A DNA stretch of 64,000 nucleotides, taken from NCBI GenBank assembly GCA_034928145.1, contig JAYFPE010000034.1, forward strand, positions 1 to 64,000. Reading direction: 5' to 3'. The number at the start of each line of letters is the position of its first letter. Position 1 is the first letter of the stretch. Below, piece after piece: positions 25,040 to 34,259 of this stretch. A model generated the notes under the pieces. The model made no database searches. It was not told the origin of the DNA and worked only from the letters and a program-made list of their open reading frames with translations. This stretch comes from Pelethousia sp034928145. GTDB taxonomy: Bacteria > Bacillota > Clostridia > Christensenellales > CAG-138. The position numbers were made by a program, and so were the translations under genes.

Positions 25040-25711
25040 ATGCAGCAAAGAGCATTGGGCAGGCTTCGCGGCGCCATGGTGGCCGCTAGCGAAGAACTGC
25101 ATAAACGGGACGAGGTTTTCAAGCGGGCCTCGAATTTAGATTTCTTCATGTGGCTCGCCGTGTTCGTGGCCATGGCCCTGGCCATTCGCCTTTTCGTGTT
25201 CGAGCCCGTGCAGGTGGTGGGGGATTCCATGTATCCTACCCTTTTGGATGGGGAGCGGATGTTCGTCCAAAAGGTGGGCTACCTCATCGATCCACCCGAG
25301 CGGGGGGATGTTATCATCTGCCGTTATCCGGCTTACATGGAAAACTGCGTTAAGCGGGTGATCGGTCTGCCTGGCGATACGGTTTCCGTTTCCGGCGGTA
25401 TCGTTTATGTGAATGGCGAGCCGCTTGAGGAAAGCGCCTATTGGCACGGGGATAGCTTTGGCGATGATATCCGGGTGGATGTGGCGCCTGTGACTGTGCC
25501 GGAAAAGAGCGTATTCGTGATGGGCGATAACCGCAACTTCAGCACGGACAGCCGTGAGCTTTCCATAGGCCCCATCCCCTATGCCCGGATCATCGGCAAG
25601 GTACACGGCGTGATGTTCCCTCTGGGCGAGGTGCGCAGCGTATATACGGGTGTTTCCCCTATGGCGGGCGTTCCCTATACGCCGCCCGCGACGTTTTACT
25701 GGGGGCAGTAA
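25040..25711 (+). CDS. lepB: Signal peptidase I
   Basis: A 223-residue type I signal peptidase. An N-terminal cytoplasmic stretch and one transmembrane helix (about 38-56) precede the catalytic domain. The Ser/Lys dyad lies in GDSMYPTL (Ser about 66) and CVKRVIGLPGD (Lys about 108), with MGDNRNFSTDSRE as the conserved C-terminal box. It cleaves Sec signal peptides outside the membrane. The ATG at 25040 follows GAGGT; a longer reading frame begins at 24926 without a ribosome site. Confidence 0.93.
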   Translation: MQQRALGRLRGAMVAASEELHKRDEVFKRASNLDFFMWLAVFVAMALAIRLFVFEPVQVVGDSMYPTLLDGERMFVQKVGYLIDPPERGDVIICRYPAYMENCVKRVIGLPGDTVSVSGGIVYVNGEPLEESAYWHGDSFGDDIRVDVAPVTVPEKSVFVMGDNRNFSTDSRELSIGPIPYARIIGKVHGVMFPLGEVRSVYTGVSPMAGVPYTPPATFYWGQ

Positions 25712-25726
25712 AGCTTTTGATAATCC

Positions 25727-25754
25727 ACGGCCCGGCGCATATGCGCCGGGCCGT
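25727..25754. terminator. Perfect GC-palindrome terminator after lepB
   Basis: A 28-base perfect palindrome with core GCCCGGCGC/GCGCCGGGC is followed by TTT. It has the same core as the terminators at 6632, 9735 and 19001. Confidence 0.75.
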
Positions 25755-25910
25755 TTACGTATGAAAATTGCAGCGCGGCCGGCAAACCATGGGCCAGGCG
25801 GATCCTGGAGGAGATGTTTTTCCCCCGCTAAGCCTGCTATTCCGGGTCACACAGGGCCAACAAACAGCCTTTGTAAACAAACCCGTGCAGGCCGGGCCGG
25901 AGGCCCGCGG

Positions 25911-25958
25911 CCTGCGCAGGGCCGCCGCCCGCGCAGGGTCGCCGCCCGCGCAGGGCTC
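25911..25958. repeat. 17-bp tandem repeat
   Basis: CCTGCGCAGGGCCGCCG, CCCGCGCAGGGTCGCCG and a partial third copy are head to tail in the lepB-hpt gap. Nothing else is recognised in the roughly 250 bases between the lepB terminator and hpt. Confidence 0.6.
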
Positions 25959-26003
25959 AAAAAAAGCGGCCGGCAGAGCCGCTCTTTTCATGGTGCTTTT
26001 GAA

Positions 26004-26576
26004 TCAGCACTCGGTCTTATGCGCCGCTACCTCGGGCTTTTTCACGCCCACATAGGGCAGGTTGCGGTAATAGCCGTCGTAATCCAGGCCATAGCCCAGC
26101 ACGAATTCATTGGGGATTACGAAGCCCACGTAGTCCGGGGCGATCTCGCACTCGCGGCGCTCGGGCTTATCCAACAGGCAGCAAATCTTGAGGGAAGCGG
26201 GTTCGCGCGCGTTCAAAAGGGTGGTGAGGTGGTTAAGCGTAAGGCCGCTATCCATAATATCCTCCACGATCAGGACGTGGCGGCCCGTGATGCTGGTATC
26301 CAGGTCTTTAGCGATGCGCACGATGCCACTGGTCTTGCGGGCATTGTTGCCATAGCTGGAGATGGACATGAAGTCCATTTCCAAATGGCAGGTCATGCTG
26401 CGGCTCAGATCGGAAAAGAAATGCACCGCGCCCTTAAGGATGCAGACCAGGATTACATCCTTGCCTTCATAATCTTCGGAAAGCCGGGCGCCCAGCTCCG
26501 CCACCCGCGCGGCGATCTGCTCCCGGCTTAGGAGCACGTGGTCGATGTCTTTGTTCATGTCCGTTTTGGCTGCCAT
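26004..26576 (-). CDS. hpt: Hypoxanthine phosphoribosyltransferase
   Basis: A 190-residue type I phosphoribosyltransferase that salvages hypoxanthine/guanine to IMP/GMP. The PRPP motif is HVLIVEDIMDSGLTL; the C-terminal substrate loop (CCLLDKPERRE, then YVGFVIPNEFVLGYGLDYD) is typical. The N-terminal DIDHVLLSREQIAARVAELG is the usual Firmicute opening. It follows tilS by 15 bases in a leftward operon, the classic tilS-hpt order, but ftsH, the common third gene, is absent here. Confidence 0.95.
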   Translation of the reverse strand: MAAKTDMNKDIDHVLLSREQIAARVAELGARLSEDYEGKDVILVCILKGAVHFFSDLSRSMTCHLEMDFMSISSYGNNARKTSGIVRIAKDLDTSITGRHVLIVEDIMDSGLTLNHLTTLLNAREPASLKICCLLDKPERRECEIAPDYVGFVIPNEFVLGYGLDYDGYYRNLPYVGVKKPEVAAHKTEC

Positions 26577-26591
26577 GATATCCTCCCTAAT

Positions 26592-27965
26592 CTATTGGTT
26601 TACTCGATATGTGACCCGCAGCATGCGCCGCGTGGCTGCATCTACCTTTACGCCCTCCGAGATACCAAAGCCCGGCACGAACAGGGCGTTTTCCCCGCAA
26701 AAAACGATGGGTATCTCCCGCTCGGCGCGGGGCACCTTGCGGTCGATAAAGAAAGCCTTAAGCTTCTTTTGCCCCGGCGCGCCCAACAGGAAGAAGCGAT
26801 CCCCGGGCCGGCGTGGGCGCACCCACATATCCTCGGGCAGCTTGTCCGCATCCATGATGGCGATGGCGGGGTCCTTGATGAGCGGCCCCTCATACGCCTC
26901 GGCTGTAAAAACGCCCATGGGTGTTTCCGTTTCGCCTTCGAGGGCTAACGGCAGGCGGAAAAAGGGCTGCTCCCGCTCCGCGCGGGCAGGGGTGAGAATG
27001 AGGTTTTCGTAAACGATATCCGCAGCCGCGCCGGGCAGATCCAGATGCGCGCCCGTGCGGGCCTCCAGGAGCTTCGTCAGCAGGGCGATATGCCGCTTCT
27101 CCACATCCTTTTGCACGCCAGCCGCCTGGGCCAAGGCCAGCCGCAGGGCGCGGCCGCGCAGGGCGGGGGGCAGGGCATGGAGCAGCGCCCGGTCATAGCC
27201 CGGGCCTCTGCGGGCCGCGTCCAGCTCCTCCCGAGCGCGGGCGAAAAGATAATCCTCATCCAGGGCCAGCAGCTCGGCGGAACCCGCCAAAGAGGAGACG
27301 ATCTCCGGGTTTATATTTTTTTGAATATAGGGCAAAAGCTCGAGTCGGAGGCGGTTGCGGGTACCGTTTTCCACTAAGAGGTTGGTCTCATCCGCTCGCC
27401 AGGGCTGACCCTGATCAGCGAGATAGGCTTCTATATCTTCCCGCCGCGCAAAGAGCAGGGGCCGGATAATGTCGCAGCGCCGGGCGCGCATGCCGCAAAG
27501 CCCGGCCAAACCGCTGCCCCGAAAAAGGTGCAGCAGCACGCTCTCCGCCTGGTCGTCTAAATGATGGGCCAGGGCGATGCGCGATGCGCCAAAGTGCAGC
27601 CGCGCTTCCTCCAAAAAGGCATAGCGCGCCTCCCGGCCCGCTTCCTCCAAGCCCTGCCCAGCCGCCTCGGCCAGGGCGGGCACATCCCTCTTTTGGACGT
27701 ATAGGGGGATGCTTAACCGCTCGCAAAGCGCTTCCACAAAGGCCATGTCTTCATCCGCAGACGCGCCGCGTATACCGTGGTGCAGGTGCGCCGCATACAG
27801 CGAAAAGCCCAGCTCGGGGGCAAGGCTATGCAGGCAAAGCAGCAGCGCCACAGAATCCGCACCGCCGCTTACCGCCGCCACCACGCCCTGTCCGGATTCG
27901 ATCAAGCGGTAAAGCCGGATGGCTTTCTCTGCCGTTTTGCGGATACCCACGCGCACATCCTCCAA
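26592..27965 (-). CDS. tilS: tRNA(Ile)-lysidine synthetase
   Basis: A 457-residue N-type ATP pyrophosphatase that converts the wobble cytidine of tRNA-Ile(CAU) to lysidine. The PP-loop AVSGGADSVALLLCLH lies at about 30-45, HLHHGIRGASADED and ALAHHLDDQAESVLLHLFRGSG follow, and the C-terminal TilS domain (about 375-455) ends near RMLRVTYRVNQ. First gene of the tilS-hpt operon. Its promoter overlaps the divergent ychF promoter. Confidence 0.93.
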   Translation of the reverse strand: MEDVRVGIRKTAEKAIRLYRLIESGQGVVAAVSGGADSVALLLCLHSLAPELGFSLYAAHLHHGIRGASADEDMAFVEALCERLSIPLYVQKRDVPALAEAAGQGLEEAGREARYAFLEEARLHFGASRIALAHHLDDQAESVLLHLFRGSGLAGLCGMRARRCDIIRPLLFARREDIEAYLADQGQPWRADETNLLVENGTRNRLRLELLPYIQKNINPEIVSSLAGSAELLALDEDYLFARAREELDAARRGPGYDRALLHALPPALRGRALRLALAQAAGVQKDVEKRHIALLTKLLEARTGAHLDLPGAAADIVYENLILTPARAEREQPFFRLPLALEGETETPMGVFTAEAYEGPLIKDPAIAIMDADKLPEDMWVRPRRPGDRFFLLGAPGQKKLKAFFIDRKVPRAEREIPIVFCGENALFVPGFGISEGVKVDAATRRMLRVTYRVNQ

Positions 27966-27997
27966 AAGCCTGCTGTTTATATAAAAGTGTACCCTTC

Positions 27998-28026
27998 AGT
28001 ATACCCTTCTCCCATGCGTTTGACAA
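27998..28026 (-). promoter_or_regulatory. tilS promoter
   Basis: On the minus strand TTGTCA (28021-28026), a 17-base spacer and TATACT (27998-28003). The -35 overlaps the -35 of the divergent ychF promoter by five bases. Confidence 0.65.
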
Positions 28027-28048
28027 GGGCTTGTGGATGGGGTACACT
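28020..28048 (+). promoter_or_regulatory. ychF promoter
   Basis: TTGACA (28020-28025), 17 bases, TACACT (28043-28048). It is back to back with the tilS promoter, so the two genes cannot easily be initiated at the same moment. Confidence 0.7.
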
Positions 28049-28084
28049 CGTTGTAGAAAAAAGCTGGAAGGAAGCATATCATAT

Positions 28085-29173
28085 ATGAAGCTTGGCGTAG
28101 TAGGCTTACCCAATGTGGGCAAAAGCACCCTGTTCAACGCCATCACCCAGGCCGGGGCGCAGGCCGCCAACTATCCCTTCTGCACCATCGAGCCCAATGT
28201 TGGCGTGGTGGCCGTGCCCGATGAGCGGCTTGACGTGCTGGCCAAAATGTACGATCCGGAAAAGATCACGCCCACGGCCATCGAATTTGTGGATATCGCG
28301 GGCCTTGTGCGGGGCGCGAGCCGGGGCGAGGGCCTGGGCAACAAGTTCCTTTCCCATATCCGCGAGGTGGACGCCATCGTCCACGTGGTGCGTTGTTTTG
28401 AGGATGCGGATATCGTGCATGTGGATGGCTCCGTAAACCCCGCCCGCGACATGGAGACCATCAATTTAGAGCTGATCTTCGCGGATCTTGAAACCATCGA
28501 GCGCCGCATTGACCGCGCTATAAAAAACAGCAAGAGCGGTGAAAAGAAGTTCTTCCGGGAGGCGGATTTTCTCAAATCCATCAAAACGCACCTGGAGGGC
28601 GGCAAACCCGTGCGCAGCATGGCCCTCTCCGAAGAGGAGCGCGCCGAGGCAAAGGAGCTGTTCCTGCTCACGGATAAGCCCGTGATCTACATAGCCAACA
28701 TCGCGGAAGATGAGATTGGCCGGAACCTGCCCGCCGTAGAGCAACTTTATGCCGAAGCCGCGGCCGAAGGAGCGGAGGCCATCACCATTTGCGCCCGCAC
28801 GGAGGAGGAGATCGCCCAGCTTCCACCCGGGGAAAAGGCCGAGTTTTTAGAAGCGCTGGGCATTGGGGAAAGCGGACTCGACCGCCTCGTCAAGGCCTGC
28901 TACAGCCTTTTGGGCCTGATCAGCTACCTCACCGCCGGCCCCAAAGAAGTCCGCGCCTGGACGATCGAAAAGGGCACGAAAGCCCCCCAGGCGGCGGGCA
29001 AAATCCACACAGATTTTGAAAAGGGCTTTATCCGGGCCGAGATCGTCCCCTACGCCACGTTGGTGGAGTTAGGCTCCATGGCCGCCTGCAAGGAAAAGGG
29101 CCTCGTGCGCAGCGAGGGAAAAGAATACGTGATGCAGGATGGGGATGTGGTGTTGTTCCGGTTTAATGTATGA
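28085..29173 (+). CDS. ychF: Redox-regulated ATPase/GTPase YchF (Obg family)
   Basis: A 362-residue OLA1/YchF-type P-loop NTPase. MKLGVVGLPNVGKSTLFNAI is the G1 loop; FVDIAGLVRGASRGEGLGN is the G3 region; a coiled-coil insertion (about 125-205) and the C-terminal TGS domain (about 278-362, KEVRAWTIEKGTKAPQAAGK to VMQDGDVVLFRFNV) complete the fold. It binds ribosomes and prefers ATP in characterised members. The ATG at 28085 matches the family start; the reading frame extends back to 27584 only as a shadow of tilS. Confidence 0.96.
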   Translation: MKLGVVGLPNVGKSTLFNAITQAGAQAANYPFCTIEPNVGVVAVPDERLDVLAKMYDPEKITPTAIEFVDIAGLVRGASRGEGLGNKFLSHIREVDAIVHVVRCFEDADIVHVDGSVNPARDMETINLELIFADLETIERRIDRAIKNSKSGEKKFFREADFLKSIKTHLEGGKPVRSMALSEEERAEAKELFLLTDKPVIYIANIAEDEIGRNLPAVEQLYAEAAAEGAEAITICARTEEEIAQLPPGEKAEFLEALGIGESGLDRLVKACYSLLGLISYLTAGPKEVRAWTIEKGTKAPQAAGKIHTDFEKGFIRAEIVPYATLVELGSMAACKEKGLVRSEGKEYVMQDGDVVLFRFNV

Positions 29174-29196
29174 ATACGCTTTGAAAAGCGCAAGCG

Positions 29197-29232
29197 GGGC
29201 TGCAGCCGGAATCTTCCGGAGCGGCCCTTTTT
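29197..29232 (+). terminator. ychF terminator
   Basis: An interrupted stem (GGGC, GC, CCGGAA paired with TTCCGG, GC, GCCC) is followed by TTTTT about 25 bases after the ychF stop. Confidence 0.75.
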
Positions 29233-29268
29233 GTTTATGCGCGCGCCGATGGCGCTCCACGCCGGTCC

Positions 29269-29297
29269 TTGACAAGGCGGGTTGACCGGCGTATCAT
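29269..29297 (+). promoter_or_regulatory. Promoter of the AbrB-like/CPBP pair
   Basis: TTGACA (29269-29274), 17 bases, TATCAT (29292-29297), about 47 bases before the AbrB-like start. Confidence 0.75.
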
Positions 29298-29343
29298 TAA
29301 TATGAAAAGTATGAATTTCACATTTATGCGCGGAGGTGCAATC

Positions 29344-29589
29344 ATGAGTTTGCCACAGGGAAAACATATCTTCGGCACTGTAAAGGTGGGCGAACGGGGG
29401 CAGATCGTCATCCCCAAAGAGGCGAGGGAGCTCTTCAACATCCAGCCCGGCGATACGCTGCTCGTATTGGGCGATGAAAAGCGTGGCCTGGCCATTAGCA
29501 AAGCCGATGTTATGAAGGAGATTGCCTTAAAAATACTCAGCGGGTTCGTAGAAACCGATATTGACGAAGCGGAGTGCCAAGATCAATGA
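29344..29589 (+). CDS. AbrB/MazE/SpoVT-type DNA-binding protein
   Basis: An 81-residue protein with the swapped-hairpin AbrB fold at its N-terminus (about 10-52, GTVKVGERGQIVIPKEAREL then IQPGDTLLVLGDE). A short helical tail (KADVMKEIALKILSGFVE) follows. GGAGGTG precedes the ATG at 29344. Its stop overlaps the start of the CPBP gene (ATGA), so the two are coupled. AbrB-like regulator plus CPBP membrane protease is a recurring Firmicute pair; the regulator probably controls this operon. Confidence 0.85.
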   Translation: MSLPQGKHIFGTVKVGERGQIVIPKEARELFNIQPGDTLLVLGDEKRGLAISKADVMKEIALKILSGFVETDIDEAECQDQ

Positions 29590-30306
29590 AGCTATGCCGG
29601 TTTGCGCCCGAAAAAAGCACCCTGCCCGCATTTGCGGCAGGGATCGCGGCGGTATTGTTAAGCCTTGCGGTGGCGCTGTTTAACGGCGCGCCCGCCGAAA
29701 CGGCCATGCATATATTCCTGCAAGATTTCCTGATGATCTATCTGCTGGGATTCTGCTTTCCGCTTGCGTATGTGCAAAGGCGGGGGCCGGGTCGATATGC
29801 GGCGCTGGGCATTACCAAACGCAAACCGGGCCTGAGCCGGGGAGTCGGTCCGCTTTCATTATAAATCCCTCTTTGCCATCAGCTATATTCTTGCCGCCGG
29901 TGTTTTTGAAATGGTGTTCTTCTATGGGTTTATGCGCCATTATTTTGATAAGGCCTTCGGAATTATTCCGGCCAACCTGCTAACAGCATTCTTTTACAGC
30001 CTTGGCCACGCCGGCTTTCAGCCCGGGTTTCTAAAGCTGCTCTTTGTCGGTATTCTATATTGCTCGACGATTTACATAACGGGCAATATTTTCATTATCT
30101 TCCCCTTCTTCTGGGGCGTAGGCGCGATTTGGGATGTTCTGATCAACTCGAGCGCGGGGCGGTCTTTGCAAAACGGCTCTTCGTTCATCGTGGCCCTTTG
30201 CCTGCTGGCCGCCATGCTCCAATTTGTGCTCCTGCAAGGAAAGGGGCTAGGCCGCAGCGCGGGCCATGCGCAAGCCGTTCCGGCAGGACCGGCCGGGCAA
30301 AAGTGA
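29586..30306 (+). pseudogene. CPBP family intramembrane protease, frameshifted
   Basis: Two overlapping reading frames (29586-29864 and an open frame from about 29833 to 30306) together give one ~239-residue polytopic membrane protein. The second part has the CPBP (CaaX protease-like) landmarks FEMVFFYGFMRHYFD (Glu and Arg) and SLGHAGFQPG (His). Removing one G from the GGGG run at 29839-29842 joins LSRESVRFHYKSLFAI smoothly, so a single-base insertion is the lesion. It may be true inactivation or a sequencing error. The family includes peptide-processing and bacteriocin-immunity proteases. A strongly hydrophobic N-terminal part supports a membrane location. Confidence 0.75.
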
Positions 30307-30447
30307 ACCTTGGATGAGTTTTATGGACACAAAATGTTAACAAATGCTAGATGCCCTTGTGTTTGACGGGATTTGCTGTATTATATACAAAGTGAAAAGA
30401 TCCGCTCTTGCGGTTTATGAATTAAAGAATGACAGGAAAGGGAGAAC

Positions 30448-32208
30448 ATGAGCAACAACCACAACGACGAGCGCATACCCGTCCCCGGTGAAACTATAGC
30501 GGACGAGGTGCTGGATACAACCGTAGGCGCCGAGGCCGGGGCAGCTGCCATCGCGCCCGCCGCGGATGCGTCCGCAGAGCCCGAAGCGCCGAAAAAGGCG
30601 CGCAAGGCCGCCAAGGAAAAGAAACCGAAAAAGCCGAAGAAGCCCTGGACAAAGAAGCGAATCATCATCCTGGCGGTGATCGTCGTGCTGGCGTTGCTGC
30701 TGGCTTATTCCTGCGTAGCCGCGCCCATCATCGCGGCCAGCGCCGCCCGCTCACAGGTATCGACGGCCCTAGGCGTTACTACCCTCAGCGCCCGGGAGAT
30801 CATCACCTCCATCAGCGCCACCGGCATCGTGGAGAGCGCGGATAAGCACTATGTTTATCCCACCACGGCAGCCTACTCCGTCATGGAGGTGCCCGTGGAG
30901 GTAGGCGACGCGGTGCAGGAGGGGGATATCCTTTGCCTGCTGGACGACAGCTCCATTCAGGATCAGATCGACAGCAGCGAACTCTCCCTCACCCAAAGTG
31001 AAAAATCCGCCAACCAGCAGGTGAAGACCGCGCGCGATAGCTACAACGCCCTGCAAAATACCGTTCAGGATGGCACCAATAGCACCCTCATCAGCGCCCA
31101 GGCGCAGGTGACCAGCGCCTATAACGCGTATCTTTCCGCCGTGGACAGCTACAACCAGTACCGGAGCGTAGAAGATCGGTATTACAGCGCGGAGAGAGCG
31201 TTGAGCAATGCGAACAACGCAAAGGCAACGGCAGATGCGGCCTTAACGGCAGCGCAGGACGCCGTTACGGCAAGCCCAACCGATCAGATTGCATTGGATG
31301 CTCTCACGGCGGCGCAAACCGCTGCTGACAATGCCTTGGCCGCTTATACTGCCGCCGAGGCGGACTATAAGAGCGCCTCTACGGCCTATTCGGCTGTTTC
31401 CGGCAAGGGGACATCCCTTTCCTTGGCGATCGACTCGGCCTACAACTCGTATCTCTTTGCCCTGCAAAGCATGGACGCAGCCGTAGCCTCTGTGGAAACG
31501 CAGATCGAGAGCAGCAAAAACCAGCTAAGCAGCACCAAGATCAGCGCGGAAACAGCGAGTAAGACCAAGGATCTGACCTTGGAGCAGCTCGAGGGCTCCC
31601 TTTCGGATACCATCGTGCGCGCGCCCGCCTCGGGCACCATCACGGCTGTATACGCCACAGTGGGCGGCCCCGGTTCCGGATTGATGTTCGTGATCGAGGA
31701 TGTGGATGACCTGATCGTGAAAACCACGGTGAAGGCATTCGACGTGGGCACCGTAAAGCCCGGCCTGCCCGTAACCATCAAAAGCGACGCCACAGGCGAG
31801 GACGTATACGACGGCGCGCTCACCTTCATCGCCCCGGCCACGCAGAAAACCGCCACGGGTGATACCAACGCCGCCAGCGAGGTGTTTGACGCGGAGGTGG
31901 CCGTATCCAGCAAGAATACGGGCCTGCGCATCGGCATGAGCGTACGCCTCAATTATATCGTAGATAAGCAGGAAAGCGTGTTGGCCGTGCCATATGACGC
32001 GGTGTATACCAACGCCTCCGGCCAGGATTGCGTGCTGGCCGCCCTCGATAACGGCAAGGGAAAGTATGTGCTTACGGAAATGCCGGTCACCCTAGGCATC
32101 GAGAGCGACCTCGATGTAGCCATCTCCGGCGAGGGCATCGTGGAAGGCCTGCGCATTCTCAACGAGCCGGAGGGCCGTTTCCCTGGCGAAGTGATCACCC
32201 TGATATAA
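30448..32208 (+). CDS. MacA/HlyD-like efflux adaptor protein
   Basis: A 586-residue membrane-fusion protein. A long charged cytoplasmic N-terminus (about 1-70, Ala/Glu then KKPKKPKKPWTKKR) leads to one transmembrane helix (about 70-90). After it come the first half of a biotinyl-lipoyl fold (SATGIVESADKHYVYP), an unusually long Ala/Ser-rich coiled-coil hairpin (about 170-385), the second lipoyl half (VRAPASGTITAVYATVG) and beta-barrel domains. It bridges an inner-membrane ABC exporter to the outside. It lies 9 bases before the ATPase gene. The hairpin is longer than in E. coli MacA, as common in Gram-positive adaptors. Confidence 0.88.
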   Translation: MSNNHNDERIPVPGETIADEVLDTTVGAEAGAAAIAPAADASAEPEAPKKARKAAKEKKPKKPKKPWTKKRIIILAVIVVLALLLAYSCVAAPIIAASAARSQVSTALGVTTLSAREIITSISATGIVESADKHYVYPTTAAYSVMEVPVEVGDAVQEGDILCLLDDSSIQDQIDSSELSLTQSEKSANQQVKTARDSYNALQNTVQDGTNSTLISAQAQVTSAYNAYLSAVDSYNQYRSVEDRYYSAERALSNANNAKATADAALTAAQDAVTASPTDQIALDALTAAQTAADNALAAYTAAEADYKSASTAYSAVSGKGTSLSLAIDSAYNSYLFALQSMDAAVASVETQIESSKNQLSSTKISAETASKTKDLTLEQLEGSLSDTIVRAPASGTITAVYATVGGPGSGLMFVIEDVDDLIVKTTVKAFDVGTVKPGLPVTIKSDATGEDVYDGALTFIAPATQKTATGDTNAASEVFDAEVAVSSKNTGLRIGMSVRLNYIVDKQESVLAVPYDAVYTNASGQDCVLAALDNGKGKYVLTEMPVTLGIESDLDVAISGEGIVEGLRILNEPEGRFPGEVITLI

Positions 32209-32217
32209 GGGGGAGCC

Positions 32218-32901
32218 ATGGCAAATATCATCAATATGCGCGGCATCATCAAGCGCTTTTATATCGGCCAGCCCAATGAACTGGAGATTCTCCATGGCAT
32301 CGACCTGGATGTTGCCAAGGGGGAGTTCATCTCCATCGTGGGCGCATCCGGCAGCGGAAAGAGCACCCTGATGAATATCATCGGCGCGCTGGACCGGGCC
32401 ACCAGCGGCGACTACCTGCTGGATGGTACGGACGTGGCGGCCGCACAGGATAGCGAGCTTTCCGCTATCCGCTGCAGCAAGGTGGGCTTCGTGTTTCAAA
32501 ATTTCAACCTCATCCCCCGCACGAACGCGCTCAAGAATGTAGAGCTGCCCATGATGTACGCGGGCCTCTCCCAGCGCATGCGCACGGCGCGGGCGCAGGA
32601 ATTGATGGCTCTTGTGGAGATGGACGACCGTATGTTCCACCAGCCCAACGAGCTTAGCGGCGGCCAGAAGCAGCGCGTAGCCATTGCCCGGGCCATGGCC
32701 AATGACCCGGCCATCATCCTCGCGGATGAGCCGACCGGTGCGCTGGATTCCAAAACGGGCCGTTTGGTGATGGATATCTTCCACCAGCTCAACCGCAGGC
32801 AGGGCAAAACCGTGGTACTTATCACCCACAACCGCGAGCTGGCCAAAGAAACGGGGCGCATCGTCACCATGCGGGACGGTATGCTCTACGGGGAGGCGTA
32901 G
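32218..32901 (+). CDS. ABC transporter ATP-binding protein (LolD/MacB type)
   Basis: A 227-residue ABC ATPase. Walker A is GASGSGKSTLMNIIG, the Q-loop is FVFQNFNLIPRTNALKNVELPM, the signature is LSGGQKQRVAIARAMA, Walker B is IILADEPTGALD, and the switch His is in VLITHNRELA. The sequence belongs to the MacB/LolD/FtsE class, which works with FtsX-type permeases as a mechanotransmitter rather than a classical pump. It sits between adaptor and permease with gaps of 9 and 2 bases. Confidence 0.95.
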   Translation: MANIINMRGIIKRFYIGQPNELEILHGIDLDVAKGEFISIVGASGSGKSTLMNIIGALDRATSGDYLLDGTDVAAAQDSELSAIRCSKVGFVFQNFNLIPRTNALKNVELPMMYAGLSQRMRTARAQELMALVEMDDRMFHQPNELSGGQKQRVAIARAMANDPAIILADEPTGALDSKTGRLVMDIFHQLNRRQGKTVVLITHNRELAKETGRIVTMRDGMLYGEA

Positions 32902-32903
32902 CC

Positions 32904-34187
32904 ATGGGCTTGGATATAGGAGAAAACATACGCCTGGCCTGGGAAGGCCTCAGGGCGAACAAGAGGCGGGCGCTTTTGACCCTGCTGGGCATCATTATCG
33001 GCATCGGCTCGGTAATCGGCATCCTCACGGTGGGCGAGGGCCTTTCGGCCAATATCACCGGCGAGATGGCCGCCATGGGCGCTGGCAACGTAACCATCTA
33101 TTTTAAGGAGCGGGATAACGAGTTTAACGACAACTCGCCCATTGCGCAGCAGGCCTTTGGCATGTCCGAGGATGATTATTTCACGGACGAAATGTTTACA
33201 GCCCTGATGACGCGCTATCCCAATACCGTAACCAAGATGGCCCTGCTGGAGATGATGCCGGGCGGCCAGGTGAAAAAGGGCCGGGATTACGCCAACGTCA
33301 GCGTATACGGCGTAAACGAGAACTACCTGCCCATGAATGACATTGAGCTTCTCACAGGCCGCAACATCCGCGCCAAGGATAACGAGGGCACCCGAAACGT
33401 GGCCATGGTATCCGATAAGCTGGTGAACAATATGTTCGGCGGCAACCCGGAGGCGGCCCTCGGGCAGGAGGTACAGGCCACGCTGGGCGGCGATATCTAT
33501 ACCTTCTCGGTCGTTGGCGTTTATAAATACAAGCAGAGCGCCATGATGGGTATGATGTCCTCCTCCTCGGAAAAGGATATCACCACCGAGCTATACATCC
33601 CCATCAACACAGCCAAGCGCTACAACGGCACCCGCATGGGCTATTATGAATACGCTATCGCGGGCGTTACGGGGGATAGCCGCGTTGCCGCCACGCAAAT
33701 CGAGGATTTCCTCAGCCGTTATTATGTAGATAACGAGGATTATAGCGCGGCGGCCATGTCTATGGAATCCGTCACCGATATGGTCTCCTCCATGATGGAT
33801 ACCCTGAGCATCGCCATCTCCGTAATCGCAGGCATATCCCTCTTAGTAGGCGGCATCGGCGTGATGAACATCATGCTGGTCTCCGTAACGGAGCGTACCC
33901 GCGAGATCGGCACCCGCAAGGCCCTTGGCGCTACCAATACCAACATCCGCCTGCAATTCGTGGTGGAGAGCGTGATCATTTGCCTGGTGGGCGGCATTAT
34001 CGGCATCCTCTTCGGCGCGCTATTGGGCTACGCGGGCAGCTCCCTGCTCAACGCGCCCAGCGGCCCTACGCCCGCCTCCATCATTATCGCCTTCGGTTTC
34101 TCCATGGCCATCGGCGTCTTTTTCGGCTACTACCCTGCCAACAAGGCCGCCACGCTCGACCCGATCGAGGCCCTGCGGTATGAGTAA
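32904..34187 (+). CDS. MacB-like FtsX-domain permease
   Basis: A 427-residue permease. An N-terminal helix (about 22-45) is followed by a large extracellular MacB periplasmic-core-like domain (about 50-290). Three C-terminal helices with the FtsX domain (about 305-425) carry GGIGVMNIMLVSVTERTREIGTRKALGA and end PANKAATLDPIEALRYE. It completes an adaptor/ATPase/permease exporter. Substrates of such systems include macrolides, antimicrobial peptides and lipoproteins; nothing here fixes the substrate. Confidence 0.93.
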   Translation: MGLDIGENIRLAWEGLRANKRRALLTLLGIIIGIGSVIGILTVGEGLSANITGEMAAMGAGNVTIYFKERDNEFNDNSPIAQQAFGMSEDDYFTDEMFTALMTRYPNTVTKMALLEMMPGGQVKKGRDYANVSVYGVNENYLPMNDIELLTGRNIRAKDNEGTRNVAMVSDKLVNNMFGGNPEAALGQEVQATLGGDIYTFSVVGVYKYKQSAMMGMMSSSSEKDITTELYIPINTAKRYNGTRMGYYEYAIAGVTGDSRVAATQIEDFLSRYYVDNEDYSAAAMSMESVTDMVSSMMDTLSIAISVIAGISLLVGGIGVMNIMLVSVTERTREIGTRKALGATNTNIRLQFVVESVIICLVGGIIGILFGALLGYAGSSLLNAPSGPTPASIIIAFGFSMAIGVFFGYYPANKAATLDPIEALRYE

Positions 34188-34233
34188 GGGTTTCCCCTAG
34201 GGGCTATCGGTCGCCAAACCTATAGGTATAAGC

Positions 34234-34259
34234 AAAAAGGCATCCCGGCGGGATGCCTT
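34234..34259 (-). terminator. Terminator between the export operon and the 53-residue gene
   Basis: AAGGCATCCC and GGGATGCCTT form a 10-bp stem with a GGC loop. The T-run (TTTTT) appears only on the minus strand, so it chiefly ends transcription arriving from the right. The rest of 34260-34476 shows nothing recognisable. Confidence 0.65.
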
